Shown here piece after piece: positions 40,435 to 50,102 of a stretch of DNA of 64,000 nucleotides (within the stretch, counting starts at the first letter, position 1; every line of letters starts with the position of its first letter). Source of the stretch: Paenibacillus ginsengarvi (GTDB taxonomy: Bacteria; Bacillota; Bacilli; Paenibacillales; NBRC-103111); contig NZ_RBAH01000023.1 of assembly GCF_003626695.1 (NCBI RefSeq), forward strand, positions 79,922 to 143,921, in the 5' to 3' direction. The notes beneath the pieces were generated by a model, which did not search any database, had not been told where the DNA came from, and saw only the letters and a program-made list of their open reading frames with translations. A program made the position numbers and the translations under genes.

Positions 40435-41364
40435 TCAAGAATTCCTCATTTTTTCGGCCAGATCGTCAAGCTTTCTCAGCCGATGGTTGACGCCAGACTT
40501 GCTGACGCCGCCTTTCAGCAGCTCCCCCACTTCCTTCAGGTTCATGTCGGGGTGCAAAAGCCGGATTTCGGCGACCTCCCGCAGCTTCTCCGGCAGTTGA
40601 TCGAGTCCTACTTCCTTTTGCAAATAACGAATGTTATCGATTTGCCGGACTGCGGCGCCGATCGTCTTGTTCAGGTTGGCCGTTTCGCAATTAACGATCC
40701 GATTGACGGAATTGCGCATATCTTTCATGATACGCACATCCTCAAAGCGGAGCAGCGCCTGATGCGCCCCGATGAGGTTCAAAAACTGGATGATCTTCTC
40801 GCCTTCCTTCATGTACAGCACATAACCTTTTTTGCGTTCGATACAGCGCGCATTCAGCTGAAAGCGGTTGGCTAACCCGCACAACGCGTGACAATGCTCC
40901 TCATACATCGAGGCAATCTCCAGGTGGTAGGACGACCCTTCCGGGTTGTTGACCGACCCTCCTGCCATGAAGGCACCCCGCAAATAAGCCCGCCTGCAGC
41001 AATTGCTTTTTACGATCCGCTTATCGATCCCAGGCGTAAACTGAAACCCTTCGGAGACGATATGCAGGCTTTGCAGCACTTCCTGCACCTTGTTCGGAAC
41101 CCGCACGATGTAGACGTTGTTTTTCTTCAGTCTCATCTTTTTGCGAACGAGCAGCTCCGTATGCAGATCGTAGTTTTTTTTGATCAGCATGTAAATGCGC
41201 CGGGCGATGGCCGCGTTTTCGGTAGAAATGTCGAGGACGATGCGCTGATTCGTCAGCTGTACGGCTCCGTTCATTCGAATGAGCGCGGCCAGCTCCGCTT
41301 GTTCGCAGCATTCTTCGCCTTCTACCATCGTCAGCTCTTTTTTCGTTTGCGCCGCAAAAGACAT
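40435..41364 (-). CDS. whiA: DNA-binding protein WhiA
   Basis: A 309-aa protein with an N-terminal LAGLIDADG-like domain (ELAALIRMNGAVQLTNQ, then KSNCCRRAYLRGAFMAGGSV) and a C-terminal helix-turn-helix (LKEVGELLKGGVSKSGVNHRL). WhiA is needed for normal cell division and sporulation-related regulation. The ATG at 41364 follows GAGGTGA and matches family starts (MSFAAQTKKELT); an overlapping GTG nine bases earlier is less likely. Follows yvcK. Confidence 0.95.
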   Translation of the reverse strand: MSFAAQTKKELTMVEGEECCEQAELAALIRMNGAVQLTNQRIVLDISTENAAIARRIYMLIKKNYDLHTELLVRKKMRLKKNNVYIVRVPNKVQEVLQSLHIVSEGFQFTPGIDKRIVKSNCCRRAYLRGAFMAGGSVNNPEGSSYHLEIASMYEEHCHALCGLANRFQLNARCIERKKGYVLYMKEGEKIIQFLNLIGAHQALLRFEDVRIMKDMRNSVNRIVNCETANLNKTIGAAVRQIDNIRYLQKEVGLDQLPEKLREVAEIRLLHPDMNLKEVGELLKGGVSKSGVNHRLRKLDDLAEKMRNS

Positions 41365-41369
41365 GCCCG

Positions 41370-42359
41370 TCACCTCAACTTTCGCCCCATCCAGCTGTCC
41401 ACAAGCTCGTAAATACGCTCGCTCAGCCTTTCCGCATCGTGGCGCAAGTAAGTACGGTATAACACGAGCCGATCCGCGATAACTTTGTAACCTAGCCGGT
41501 TTACTTCGTCCATGTCCAAGTGTACCGCTTTCGCGCCCTTTTCCGCATATTTACTTAACACCTGCGGCGGGATTTCTCCGTTATTCACTATGATGTAATC
41601 AAACATGTGGTGGCCGATATGATCGTGTATCGCCCGCAGATGATCGCTGACGGAAAAATCATCGGTTTCGCCTGGCTGCGTCATCACATTGCAGACGAAC
41701 AGCTTCACCGCTTCCGACCGGGCGATCGTTTCGGCCAGCTTCGGCACGAGCAGGTTCGGCATAATGCTCGTATACAAGCTTCCCGGGCCGATCAGGATCG
41801 CGTCGGCGTCGCGAACCGCTTCCACCGCCTCCTCCAGCGGGCTGACGTCGGACGGATCGATGAATACCCGCTTGATTTTGCCTCCCGCTTTCGGAATATT
41901 CGATTCGCCGACAATGACTCTGCCGTCCTCCATCTCCGCCTTCAGCACGATTTGCTGGTCGCTTGCGGGCAGCACCCTGCCCCTTACGGCGAGTACGCGG
42001 CTCAGCGCCTTGACCCCGTCCACGAAATCGCCCGTAATGTCCTTCATCGCGGCGAGAATCAAGTTGCCGAGACTGTGGCCGGCAAGCCCCGTACCGCTGG
42101 AGAAGCGGTGCTGAAGCATCTGCGACAGAAGAGGCTCCACGTCGGCAAGCGCGATCAGCACATTGCGAATATCGCCGGGAGGCGGGATCTGCAGCTCGCT
42201 CCGCAGCACGCCGGAGCTCCCCCCGTCGTCCGCGACCGTTACGATCGCCGTAATGTCGAGCGGCTTCTCCTTGAGCCCCCGCAGCATGACGGATAGCCCC
42301 GTTCCCCCGCCGATTACGACGATACGGGGCTGGTGATGCTCCTGCTGGTCCACGCTCAT
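41370..42359 (-). CDS. yvcK: Gluconeogenesis/morphology factor YvcK
   Basis: A 329-aa nucleotide-sugar-binding protein of the CofD/YvcK family: IVVIGGGTGLSVMLRGLK, VTVADDGGSSGVLR, and RHRFSSGTGLAGHSLGNL. It is needed for growth on gluconeogenic carbon sources and cell-wall homeostasis in B. subtilis. Its start overlaps the rapZ stop as ATGA. Confidence 0.96.
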   Translation of the reverse strand: MSVDQQEHHQPRIVVIGGGTGLSVMLRGLKEKPLDITAIVTVADDGGSSGVLRSELQIPPPGDIRNVLIALADVEPLLSQMLQHRFSSGTGLAGHSLGNLILAAMKDITGDFVDGVKALSRVLAVRGRVLPASDQQIVLKAEMEDGRVIVGESNIPKAGGKIKRVFIDPSDVSPLEEAVEAVRDADAILIGPGSLYTSIMPNLLVPKLAETIARSEAVKLFVCNVMTQPGETDDFSVSDHLRAIHDHIGHHMFDYIIVNNGEIPPQVLSKYAEKGAKAVHLDMDEVNRLGYKVIADRLVLYRTYLRHDAERLSERIYELVDSWMGRKLR

Positions 42360-43258
42360 CGGCTCACCTCGGGACGGCGATCGCGATCGGCGTCCCGGTG
42401 GCTGACGCGCACAGTTTCCGTTTCGCTGTTACCGAGCATTTTGCCCAAATATTCCGCAATGGCGACCGACCGATGCTTGCCGCCCGTACAGCCGATGCCG
42501 ACGACGACCTGGCTTTTGCCTTCCTTGGCGTACTTCGGGATGAGGAATTGCAGCATATCGATCAGCTTGGTCAAAAACTCCTGCGTCTCGTTCCACTTCA
42601 TCACATAATCGTATACGTCCGGATCTTGCCCCGTATTCGGTCTGAGGTGCTCCACATAATGCGGATTCGGCAAAAAACGAACGTCGAAGATAAGATCGGC
42701 ATCGATCGGCACTCCGTATTTGAAGCCGAACGAGATCACATTAACGGAAATGCTGCCTTTGCCGATGCTCGTAAACCGGGAAACGATACGTTCCTTCAGC
42801 TCAGCCGGCTTCAGACTGCTCGTATCGATAACCTGCGACGCCATCCCCTTCAGCTCTTCCAGCAGCTTGCGCTCAAGCTGAATTCCCTCGAGCGGCAGCC
42901 CCTCCGGAGCGAGCGGATGCCGGCGGCGGCTCTCCTTGTAGCGCTGCACGAGCGTTTGGTCGGTGGCGTCCAGAAACAAAATTTCGTACGTTATCGTATA
43001 GTTTTCCTTTATTGTACGGAGCGATTCAGATAAGGACGTAAAAAATTCGCGCCCGCGCAAATCGATCACTAGCGCCACCTTGCCGATACGCCCTTTCGAC
43101 TGATCGATCAGCTCCGCAAACTTCGGAATGAGAACGGGCGGCAAATTGTCGACGCAGAAAAAGCCAAGGTCCTCGAGGCTTTGGACCGCGATCGTTTTTC
43201 CCGCTCCCGACATGCCTGTAATAATAACCAGCTTCGCTACATTCGGGCTGTCCTCCAT
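42356..43258 (-). CDS. rapZ: RNase adapter / nucleotide-binding protein RapZ
   Basis: A 300-aa P-loop protein: LVIITGMSGAGKTIAVQSLED (read as GMSGAGKT Walker A) and a C-terminal domain with VVVGIGCTGGKHRSVAIAE. In E. coli RapZ guides RNase E to GlmZ; in Bacillus (YvcJ) it affects competence. First gene of the rapZ-yvcK-whiA-HPr unit. Confidence 0.95.
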   Translation of the reverse strand: MEDSPNVAKLVIITGMSGAGKTIAVQSLEDLGFFCVDNLPPVLIPKFAELIDQSKGRIGKVALVIDLRGREFFTSLSESLRTIKENYTITYEILFLDATDQTLVQRYKESRRRHPLAPEGLPLEGIQLERKLLEELKGMASQVIDTSSLKPAELKERIVSRFTSIGKGSISVNVISFGFKYGVPIDADLIFDVRFLPNPHYVEHLRPNTGQDPDVYDYVMKWNETQEFLTKLIDMLQFLIPKYAKEGKSQVVVGIGCTGGKHRSVAIAEYLGKMLGNSETETVRVSHRDADRDRRPEVSR

Positions 43259-43337
43259 GCGCGTTCCCTCCCATCGCCTAAAGACACGCCGGCCCTAACG
43301 AAAACTTGAACGGCTTTCGTAGTTCATTGTATGAGCG

Positions 43338-44285
43338 TTACTTCAAATTTAATCCGGCGGCGCCGACAATTCCAGCGTCATTGCCAAGCTTGGCCGGCAC
43401 GATGTCGACCCCTTGCGTGAATACGTCCGGGACGTTTTGGGCGTACACTTTGCGAATTTCGTTAAATAGAATATCCCCGGCGCGCGATACGCCGCCACCG
43501 ATGACGAACCGCTGCGGGTTGAGCACAACGGCCACGGCCGCCATCGCCTTGCCCAAATAATAAGCGGCGCGTTTAACGATCCGGACCGCTACCTCGTCTC
43601 CGTCCTTCGCGGCATCGAATACGTCTTTGGCCGAGATCGATTCGTTCAGCGACAGGGACGTCGCCTCGCCGCGCTGCACCGCATCCTTGGCCATACGCAC
43701 GATGCCGGTCGCGGACGAAACCGTTTCCACGCACCCTAACTGGCCGCAGCCGCACTGAATCGCTTCGAGATCCGGGACGACTTTAATATGACCGAGCTCC
43801 CCGGCCATTCCGCGAAAGCCTTGATAAATCCGCCCGTCGATAATGATGCCGCCGCCGACGCCCGTACCAAGCGTAAACGCCACAATATGTTGAAGTCCCG
43901 CCCCGGCGCCGCTCCAAGCTTCTCCGAGCGCGGCCACGTTGGCATCGTTGTCGATCGCAACCGGCAGTTGCAGACGCGTTTCGAGCTCTTGTTTAACGGC
44001 GACATTTTCCCAGCGCAGATTCGGAGCGAACAGGACGGTTCCCGTTGCGATGTCAAGGAATCCCGCGATTCCGGCTCCGACACCTGCTACCTGCTCCCAC
44101 TGGTAAGCGGAGTCGGACACGATTTGTTTCACATACTGCGCGATGCGGTCCAGCACCGCTGCCGGTCCGTCTTCAACCCCTGTCGGACCTTCATAGGTTT
44201 GCAGCAGACTGCCTTGCTCGTCGCAAATGCCCACCTTCACACTGGTGCCGCCCAAATCAACGCCGATATAAATCTTCTCCGACAT
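43338..44285 (-). CDS. glk: ROK-family glucokinase
   Basis: Phosphorylates glucose with ATP. It has the ROK ATP motif GVDLGGTSVKVGI, the second signature with zinc site CGCGQLGCVETVSSA, and the sugar-binding NDANVAALGEAW. 315 aa. It is next to rapZ but separated by 79 bases, and probably expressed with trxB or alone. Confidence 0.93.
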   Translation of the reverse strand: MSEKIYIGVDLGGTSVKVGICDEQGSLLQTYEGPTGVEDGPAAVLDRIAQYVKQIVSDSAYQWEQVAGVGAGIAGFLDIATGTVLFAPNLRWENVAVKQELETRLQLPVAIDNDANVAALGEAWSGAGAGLQHIVAFTLGTGVGGGIIIDGRIYQGFRGMAGELGHIKVVPDLEAIQCGCGQLGCVETVSSATGIVRMAKDAVQRGEATSLSLNESISAKDVFDAAKDGDEVAVRIVKRAAYYLGKAMAAVAVVLNPQRFVIGGGVSRAGDILFNEIRKVYAQNVPDVFTQGVDIVPAKLGNDAGIVGAAGLNLK

Positions 44286-44437
44286 TCCCGTATGTCACCT
44301 CAACCGAAATTTGTATTGTTCTGTACCCACTATAAGCTAGGCTTGCCGCCCAGGTCAAGTAAAGCGGGGGATTTACAAAAGCTGCCGGAAACCGCCTGCA
44401 GGGCGGCCCGAAGCACCTACCTCTGCCGACCGCAGCA

Positions 44438-44478
44438 AAACGAAAAGGAGAACACGAGGTCCTCCTTCAGCTCGTTTT
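44438..44478 (-). terminator. Terminator after trxB
   Basis: Outer arms AAACGA/TCGTTT and inner AAGGAG/CTCCTT form a hairpin on the minus strand, starting just after the trxB stop. Confidence 0.6.
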
Positions 44479-44483
44479 ATTCT

Positions 44484-45431
44484 TTACAGCGAGACGCTCC
44501 AGTCGTGAACCGAATGCCCCTCCAAGAACTTCTCGCAATCGAGAGCCGCCATACAACCGCTGCCTGCAGCCGTAATCGCCTGACGGTATTTATGATCCTG
44601 CACGTCGCCGCAAGCGAATACGCCCGGTACGTTCGTTTCGGAAGTTCCCGGATTTACGACCAGATAGCCGAGCTCGTCGGTGTTCAGCTGGCCCTTCAAA
44701 AATCCGGTGTTCGGCGTATGACCGATCGCGACGAAAATGCCGTCGGTTTCAAGCACTTCTTCAATACCGGTATCGCTGTCCTTCACCTTGAGCCCGGTGA
44801 CGCCTTTTTCCCCGGCGATGACGCCGAGCGGGGTTTTGTTCAGGCTCCATACGACTTTCGGATTTTCCTTCGCGCGATCCTGCATGATTTTGGACGCCCG
44901 CAGCTCGCTGCGGCGATGCACAATCCGCACCTCCGAGCCGAAACGGGTCAGGAAGTTCGCTTCCTCCATCGCGGAATCGCCGCCGCCGACAACGATAATT
45001 TTTTTGTTGCGGAAGAAAAATCCGTCGCAAGTGGCGCAAGTGCTGACGCCGCGGCCGATATTGTCCTTCTCGTTCTCGATCCCGAGCAGCTTGGCGGAAG
45101 CCCCGGTGGAGATAATGAGCGTTTCGGCGACAAGCTCTTCGCCGCCTTCGATCTTCAGCTTAAACGGCCGCTTGGACATATCGACTTCATTAACCCAGCC
45201 CGTGCGGAACTGAGCGCCGAACTTCTCGGCCTGCTTGCGCATGTTGTCCATCAGCTCGGGCCCCATAATACCTTCGGGGAAGCCTGGGAAATTTTCAACT
45301 TCCGTCGTTGTCGTAAGCTGTCCGCCCGGTTCCGGTCCTTCGATGACGAGCGGGTTCAAGTTCGCGCGAGCCAAATAAATCGCGGCGGTCAGCCCTGCCG
45401 GGCCTGTGCCGATGACAATCGTCTTGTACAT
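44484..45431 (-). CDS. trxB: Thioredoxin reductase
   Basis: An NADPH-dependent flavoprotein that reduces thioredoxin. FAD site IGTGPAGLTAAIYLARA, redox pair STCATCDGFF, NADPH site VVGGGDSAMEEANFL, and a final FACGDVQD motif. The ATG at 45431 follows GGAGGAG and gives 315 aa, normal for the family; the upstream extension is not coding. Confidence 0.97.
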   Translation of the reverse strand: MYKTIVIGTGPAGLTAAIYLARANLNPLVIEGPEPGGQLTTTTEVENFPGFPEGIMGPELMDNMRKQAEKFGAQFRTGWVNEVDMSKRPFKLKIEGGEELVAETLIISTGASAKLLGIENEKDNIGRGVSTCATCDGFFFRNKKIIVVGGGDSAMEEANFLTRFGSEVRIVHRRSELRASKIMQDRAKENPKVVWSLNKTPLGVIAGEKGVTGLKVKDSDTGIEEVLETDGIFVAIGHTPNTGFLKGQLNTDELGYLVVNPGTSETNVPGVFACGDVQDHKYRQAITAAGSGCMAALDCEKFLEGHSVHDWSVSL

Positions 45432-45490
45432 AGTCTCTCTCCTCCTCCAGGATGCCAATATAAGGATGTTAAGGATGTCGGCGGTTTCGA

Positions 45491-47233
45491 TTATAGCGGC
45501 TCCGAGGTAGCCAGCTTCGGGAAAATCGCATCCATCTTTTCTTTCAATCCGCAAGTGCGGTCGATATATTTCACATGCTTGCTCACCGTCGTGATCGAGA
45601 TGCCGTAACGCAGCGAAACTTCGTGATACGAAATTTCCCGGCGATGCATTTTGGCAGTTAAATATTCAAGCGCGGCGGCCCAGCCTTCCAGCTTTCCGAT
45701 CTTCGGAACGTCCGGGTACACGCGGCTGAGAAATTCCACCCATAGTGTCTCCAAATCGTGCTGCTGAATCATATCGTACCGCTTATCCATTTTGCGGAGC
45801 GCGGTTTCCATGACCTGCTGCCATTCCTCTTTCCATACGGGCAGATTCGGCGACCAAGGCGAAGCGGCCAGCGGCGTTTCCCTGCCGTCCAGATTGACGA
45901 ATATGGGCTCCTTCGCCCGCATGTTGCGCAAGACGAAAATGGCGACCTTTTTCAAATATTCGTCTTCCTCCGGGTCCAGCAAAAAGGCGCGCAGCGCGTC
46001 TTCCACTTCGCTGTCGGCAATAATGCCGAATGCCTGGATCACCTGAAGCTTCGTCTCCACGTCGCCGTGTCGAAGCGCCCAGAAAAAGGACGAACGAACG
46101 AGCGGGTCCCGCTTCATATGATCGGGTATGCCGCCTGCCGCCGTTTCCAGCACGCGGAACTGCTCCTCGAACGGCAGATGGTAATGATAACCGAGCGTTC
46201 TGGGGCTCCCGCCGCGTATCTCCTTCATCTGCTCCATATAATAACGGGGAATATCCGTGCCGGGATCGAGCTTCTCCACCGTATGCCACAGCTTCTCCGC
46301 TTCGGCGTATTTACCGATGTTGCAGGCCGCTACAGCGGTATAGTGGTAAAGACACGGGTCGAGCCCCGACTCGCCGGTTTTCAGCAAACGCCGAAACAGA
46401 CGATATGCGGTCTCATGCTCGGACAAGATCCCCATCGTCGTAGCCAGCTTGAATACATGATCGTAATGGATCGGGTACGTCTTGCGTAAGCTTTCCAGCA
46501 GCTCGGCAAGCTGTTCCTTGTTCCCGCCGTGCTGGTAAAAAATCGCCAAATTGCACAGCGCGTGTATGTTGCCCGGTTCAAGCTCGAGCACCTCGCCGAT
46601 CGTAACCATCGCTTTGTCGAACAAGCCCATATAATAGTAGGCCAGTGCGAGGTTGTTGCGCGCCGCCAAAAAATCCGGCGATTTCTTGACAAGCTTCTCC
46701 AATATTCGCACCGCTTCCGAAAACTTGCCTTCCTCCAGCAGCGTGCGCGCCTTGTCGTGCTCAAACATGCCTTCTCGGCTCTTGATCGAGGTCAGCTTCG
46801 TCGGGCGATCCAGCTCATAGCCGAGCAGCTCCATCATTTCTTCCGCTTCTTCGAGATAGTGGCCGTTCGGGTCGTGTTCCAAATAGTAAACGAGCGCTTC
46901 TTCCGCAGCTTCGTAGCTTTCCATATTGGCGTAGTTGTTCGCCATATAAAAATAGCACTCAGTCATGGACGGATCGATTTGCTCGACGATATGCTGCAAT
47001 ATGCGGTTCGACTCTTCGTATCTGCCCGTTTCCGACAACACGCCCGCCAAATTGCAATGATTGACCGGATTATCCGGTTCAAACTCGGCAGCCCGGCGAA
47101 AATATTTCAGCGCCTTATCGTAACGGTTTCGGTCGAGCGAATGAACGGCCCTCTCGAAAAAGAACGTGGCATCCATCTGGACGTTGATGACATTGCGCTT
47201 GTTCGTCCCTGCCACATGCTTTTTCCTTGCCAT
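45491..47233 (-). CDS. TPR-repeat protein with C-terminal helix-turn-helix
   Basis: A 580-aa cytoplasmic protein. It has at least six tetratricopeptide repeats (for example DKALKYFRRAAEFEPDNPVN, and FDKAMVTIGEVLELEPGN), a middle helical region, and a C-terminal segment RREISYHEVSLRYGISITTV that looks like a helix-turn-helix. It lies 59 bases before trxB on the same strand, an arrangement seen in Paenibacillus-type genomes. Its function is unknown; it may scaffold proteins or regulate genes. Confidence 0.7.
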   Translation of the reverse strand: MARKKHVAGTNKRNVINVQMDATFFFERAVHSLDRNRYDKALKYFRRAAEFEPDNPVNHCNLAGVLSETGRYEESNRILQHIVEQIDPSMTECYFYMANNYANMESYEAAEEALVYYLEHDPNGHYLEEAEEMMELLGYELDRPTKLTSIKSREGMFEHDKARTLLEEGKFSEAVRILEKLVKKSPDFLAARNNLALAYYYMGLFDKAMVTIGEVLELEPGNIHALCNLAIFYQHGGNKEQLAELLESLRKTYPIHYDHVFKLATTMGILSEHETAYRLFRRLLKTGESGLDPCLYHYTAVAACNIGKYAEAEKLWHTVEKLDPGTDIPRYYMEQMKEIRGGSPRTLGYHYHLPFEEQFRVLETAAGGIPDHMKRDPLVRSSFFWALRHGDVETKLQVIQAFGIIADSEVEDALRAFLLDPEEDEYLKKVAIFVLRNMRAKEPIFVNLDGRETPLAASPWSPNLPVWKEEWQQVMETALRKMDKRYDMIQQHDLETLWVEFLSRVYPDVPKIGKLEGWAAALEYLTAKMHRREISYHEVSLRYGISITTVSKHVKYIDRTCGLKEKMDAIFPKLATSEPL

Positions 47234-47358
47234 ACTTCAGGCACCTCCGGAAACTGATCTTATTTCAAAGTATAACACACATCGATCAGATTACCTACTG
47301 CTTTGCTTGCAGCCGCGATCGGTGTATCAGCCGCCGGAGGCCCCGTCAGATAGCCGTC

Positions 47359-48309
47359 TTATACGCCGCCGTATTTGAAGAGCGTGCTGATCGATCCGCC
47401 GTCGTTAATGATTCGAATCGCGTCGGAGAACAGGTGCGCAAGCGACAATACTTTAAAGCGGCTCGGATGTCCTTCCGGCAGCGCGATCGAGTCGGTAATG
47501 ATGACCTCCTGGATGTTCGGATGATCGAGACGCTGCAGCGCCGGACCGGAAAATACCGGATGCGTGGCGCAGACGAAGGCGTCGGCCGCTCCCCGTTCCT
47601 TGAGCCCTTCGACGACCTTGACGATCGTCCCGCCGGTATCGATCATATCTTCGATAATGATCGGCGTGCGGCCTTCGACGTCGCCGATGACGTGGGTAAT
47701 GGTCGCTTCGTTGTGGGCAAGACGCTTTTTGATCATAATGGCGAACGGCGCATTGAGAATGTTCGCCAAATTTTCCGCCGTCGTGGCACGTCCGGCATCC
47801 GGAGATACGACAACGGGATTCGGAATTTTTTTGTTGCGGATATAATCGCTGATCAGATCGAGTGCGGTCAGATGATCGACCGGTATATTAAAGAAAGCCT
47901 GAATGGCCGGTGCATGCAGATCGACGGTAAGAACGCGATGCGCGCCCGCGGTCGTAAGGACATCGGCGACGAGTTTGGCAGAGATCGGCTCGCGCGGTGC
48001 GGATTTGCGTTCTTGTCTGGAGTAACCATAGTACGGGATAACGAGGTTGATCGTTCTGGCCGAAGCGCGTTTGGCCGCATCGATCATGACGAGCAGCTCT
48101 ACGAAATGATCGTTGATCGGATGCGAGAACGTCTGAACCAGAAAAACGTCGCAGTTTCGGATCGATTCCTCGTATACGCAGTACACTTCCCCGCTTTTAA
48201 AGCGCGAAAGCTTGATTTGTCCGAGCGGTATACCAAGCTCGACGCAAATGCGCTCCGCCAGCTTCGGATTGGACGATCCGGAAAACACTTTACAATTATC
48301 CTTGTACAT
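47359..48309 (-). CDS. prs: Ribose-phosphate pyrophosphokinase (PRPP synthetase)
   Basis: Makes PRPP from ribose 5-phosphate and ATP. Motifs: KVFSGSSNPKLAERI, LVIPYYGYSRQERK, REPISAKLVADVL, LDLHAPAIQAFFNIPVDHL, and the PRPP loop IIIEDMIDTGGTI. The substrate motif reads VVSPDAGRATTAENLA where the common form is SPDxGGVxRAR, so it is a divergent paralogue. It lies next to the his operon, which consumes PRPP at its first step, but has its own promoter. Confidence 0.9.
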   Translation of the reverse strand: MYKDNCKVFSGSSNPKLAERICVELGIPLGQIKLSRFKSGEVYCVYEESIRNCDVFLVQTFSHPINDHFVELLVMIDAAKRASARTINLVIPYYGYSRQERKSAPREPISAKLVADVLTTAGAHRVLTVDLHAPAIQAFFNIPVDHLTALDLISDYIRNKKIPNPVVVSPDAGRATTAENLANILNAPFAIMIKKRLAHNEATITHVIGDVEGRTPIIIEDMIDTGGTIVKVVEGLKERGAADAFVCATHPVFSGPALQRLDHPNIQEVIITDSIALPEGHPSRFKVLSLAHLFSDAIRIINDGGSISTLFKYGGV

Positions 48310-48385
48310 GGTTACCTCCTAAAATGGTTAAAACCTTTCGACACGGTTCATCAAAACTTAACTTGACGAGTAGACACCGTTTGCC

Positions 48386-48428
48386 AAGATGTCCAATCTT
48401 ATTATACTCCGTCGACATCTTTTTTCAA
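48386..48428 (-). promoter_or_regulatory. prs promoter with flanking inverted repeat
   Basis: Minus strand TTGAAA (48428-48423), 16 bases, TATAAT (48406-48401). AAGATGTC (48386-48393) and GACATCTT (48414-48421) form an inverted repeat around the -10 and spacer and could be an operator. The rest of the space up to hisIE holds only its terminator. Confidence 0.6.
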
Positions 48429-48559
48429 AAGGATTCAGCTACGCAATTCATCAATTCGTCACAAAGTAATTGGAAGATTTTTTCCTGTATGAGCGGCTTG
48501 CAGCCAATACTGGATAATGCTCGGTAAAACAAGAGCTCGGAGTTTCACTGTAAACGGCG

Positions 48560-48595
48560 AAAAACGCCGACGCTCGTCTACCGAGACATCGGCGA
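48560..48595 (-). terminator. Terminator of the his operon
   Basis: Minus strand CGCCGA...TCGGCG with inner paired CTCG/CGAG and a following T5, 20 bases after the hisIE stop. Confidence 0.7.
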
Positions 48596-48614
48596 ATGCT
48601 CGCCTTCAATGCCA

Positions 48615-49289
48615 TCAATCGCTGATGGCGTATTCGCTCTTCTGCTTAAGATGCCGGCGCCCAAGCTCCGCCAGCAGATCGTCCAGCGGTAGCTTTTGCT
48701 CGCGCAGCAGCACCAGCAGATGGAAGATCAGATCGCTAGCTTCATAGCGCAGCTCCTCATGGCTGCGATTTTTCGCCGCGATGATCACCTCGGCCGCTTC
48801 CTCGCCGACCTTCTTCAATATTTTGTCGACGCCTTTTTCGAACAAATACGTGGTATACGCCCCCTCTGGACGTTCCGCATCGCGCCGGGCGATAATTTCC
48901 TCCAGCTTGTCCAGGATGTCGTACCGGTTCCCGGTTGGCTGCTCTTCCGCGCCTGTTACGCTGTTATGGAAGCAGCTGTAAGCGCCCGTATGGCAAGCGG
49001 GCCCGGCCTGCTCCACCTTGACGAGCAGCGTGTCGCCGTCGCAATCGTACGAAAGCGAGCGCACCTTCTGAATATGGCCGCTCGTTGCGCCTTTATGCCA
49101 CAGCTCCGAGCGGGACCGGCTCCAGAACCAGGTCTCGCCCGATTCCAGCGTTTGCCGCAGCGATTCGGCGTTCATGTAGGCCAGCATGAGCACTTCTTTG
49201 CTGATCGCGTCTTGAACGATCGCCGGCACAAGTCCTTGCCCGTCCCATTTGATCGCTTCCGCCAATTGTTCGAACGTTTGTTCGCTCAT
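48615..49289 (-). CDS. hisIE: Bifunctional phosphoribosyl-AMP cyclohydrolase / phosphoribosyl-ATP pyrophosphatase
   Basis: Steps 2 and 3 of histidine synthesis in one chain. The N-terminal cyclohydrolase (ETWFWSRSRSELWHKGATSG, then DGDTLLVKVEQAGPACHTG with zinc-binding Cys) is followed from about residue 115 by the MazG-like pyrophosphohydrolase (LFEKGVDKILKKVGEEAAEV). 224 aa. Last gene of the operon; its start overlaps hisF. Confidence 0.97.
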   Translation of the reverse strand: MSEQTFEQLAEAIKWDGQGLVPAIVQDAISKEVLMLAYMNAESLRQTLESGETWFWSRSRSELWHKGATSGHIQKVRSLSYDCDGDTLLVKVEQAGPACHTGAYSCFHNSVTGAEEQPTGNRYDILDKLEEIIARRDAERPEGAYTTYLFEKGVDKILKKVGEEAAEVIIAAKNRSHEELRYEASDLIFHLLVLLREQKLPLDDLLAELGRRHLKQKSEYAISD

Positions 49290-50044
49290 CGGATTTCCAC
49301 CCCTTTATCCCGCAGATCGCTTTTAACTTCCTCGATCGTCATTTCTTTATAGTGAAAAATGGTCGCCGCCAGGCCCGCGTCCGCTTTTCCTTGCGTAAAC
49401 ACATCGTAAAAATGCTCCTTGCGTCCCGCTCCGCCCGAAGCGATGACCGGAATGCCCACGCTTTCGGATACGGCGCGGGTCAGCCGCACATCGAAGCCGT
49501 CCTTCGTCCCGTCGGCGTCCATGCTCGTCAGCAATATTTCGCCCGCGCCGAGCGCCTCGACCCGCTGCACCCATTCGAGCGCTTTGATGCCGGTCCCATT
49601 TCGCCCGCCGTGCGTGAATACTTCCCATTCGTCCCATGCCTCGTTATATTTGGCGTCGACCGCCACGACGATGCACTGGGAACCGAACTTCGCCGCTCCG
49701 TCCGCAACGAGCTGCGGATTTTTCACGGCGGCGGTGTTAATGCCGATTTTGTCCGCCCCCGCCCGAAGCAGCCGTTTCATATCGTCGACGCTGGATATGC
49801 CGCCGCCGACCGTGAACGGGATCGTAATTTCACCGGCCGTTTTTTTGACGACCTCGATCATCGTCGCCCGCCCTTCAACCGAAGCGGATATGTCCAGAAA
49901 CACGAGCTCGTCGGCGCCTTCCTGGTCATAGGCGGCTGCCAATTCGACAGGATCGCCGGCATCCCGCAGATTGACGAAATTGACGCCTTTCACGACACGG
50001 CCGTCCTTGACGTCGAGACACGGGATAATTCGTTTCGCCAGCAT
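49286..50044 (-). CDS. hisF: Imidazole glycerol phosphate synthase subunit HisF
   Basis: A TIM-barrel cyclase that joins PRFAR with ammonia from HisH. Catalytic Asp in IIPCLDVKDGRVVKGVNF and in VVAVDAKYNEAW; GGAGRKEHF near the end. The ATG at 50044 gives 252 aa, the family length. Confidence 0.97.
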   Translation of the reverse strand: MLAKRIIPCLDVKDGRVVKGVNFVNLRDAGDPVELAAAYDQEGADELVFLDISASVEGRATMIEVVKKTAGEITIPFTVGGGISSVDDMKRLLRAGADKIGINTAAVKNPQLVADGAAKFGSQCIVVAVDAKYNEAWDEWEVFTHGGRNGTGIKALEWVQRVEALGAGEILLTSMDADGTKDGFDVRLTRAVSESVGIPVIASGGAGRKEHFYDVFTQGKADAGLAATIFHYKEMTIEEVKSDLRDKGVEIR

Positions 50045-50102
50045 GGAATCCCTCCTCTCAAGATAACCCCGAAACATATAATAATGAACCTAGAAACCGC
50101 TT

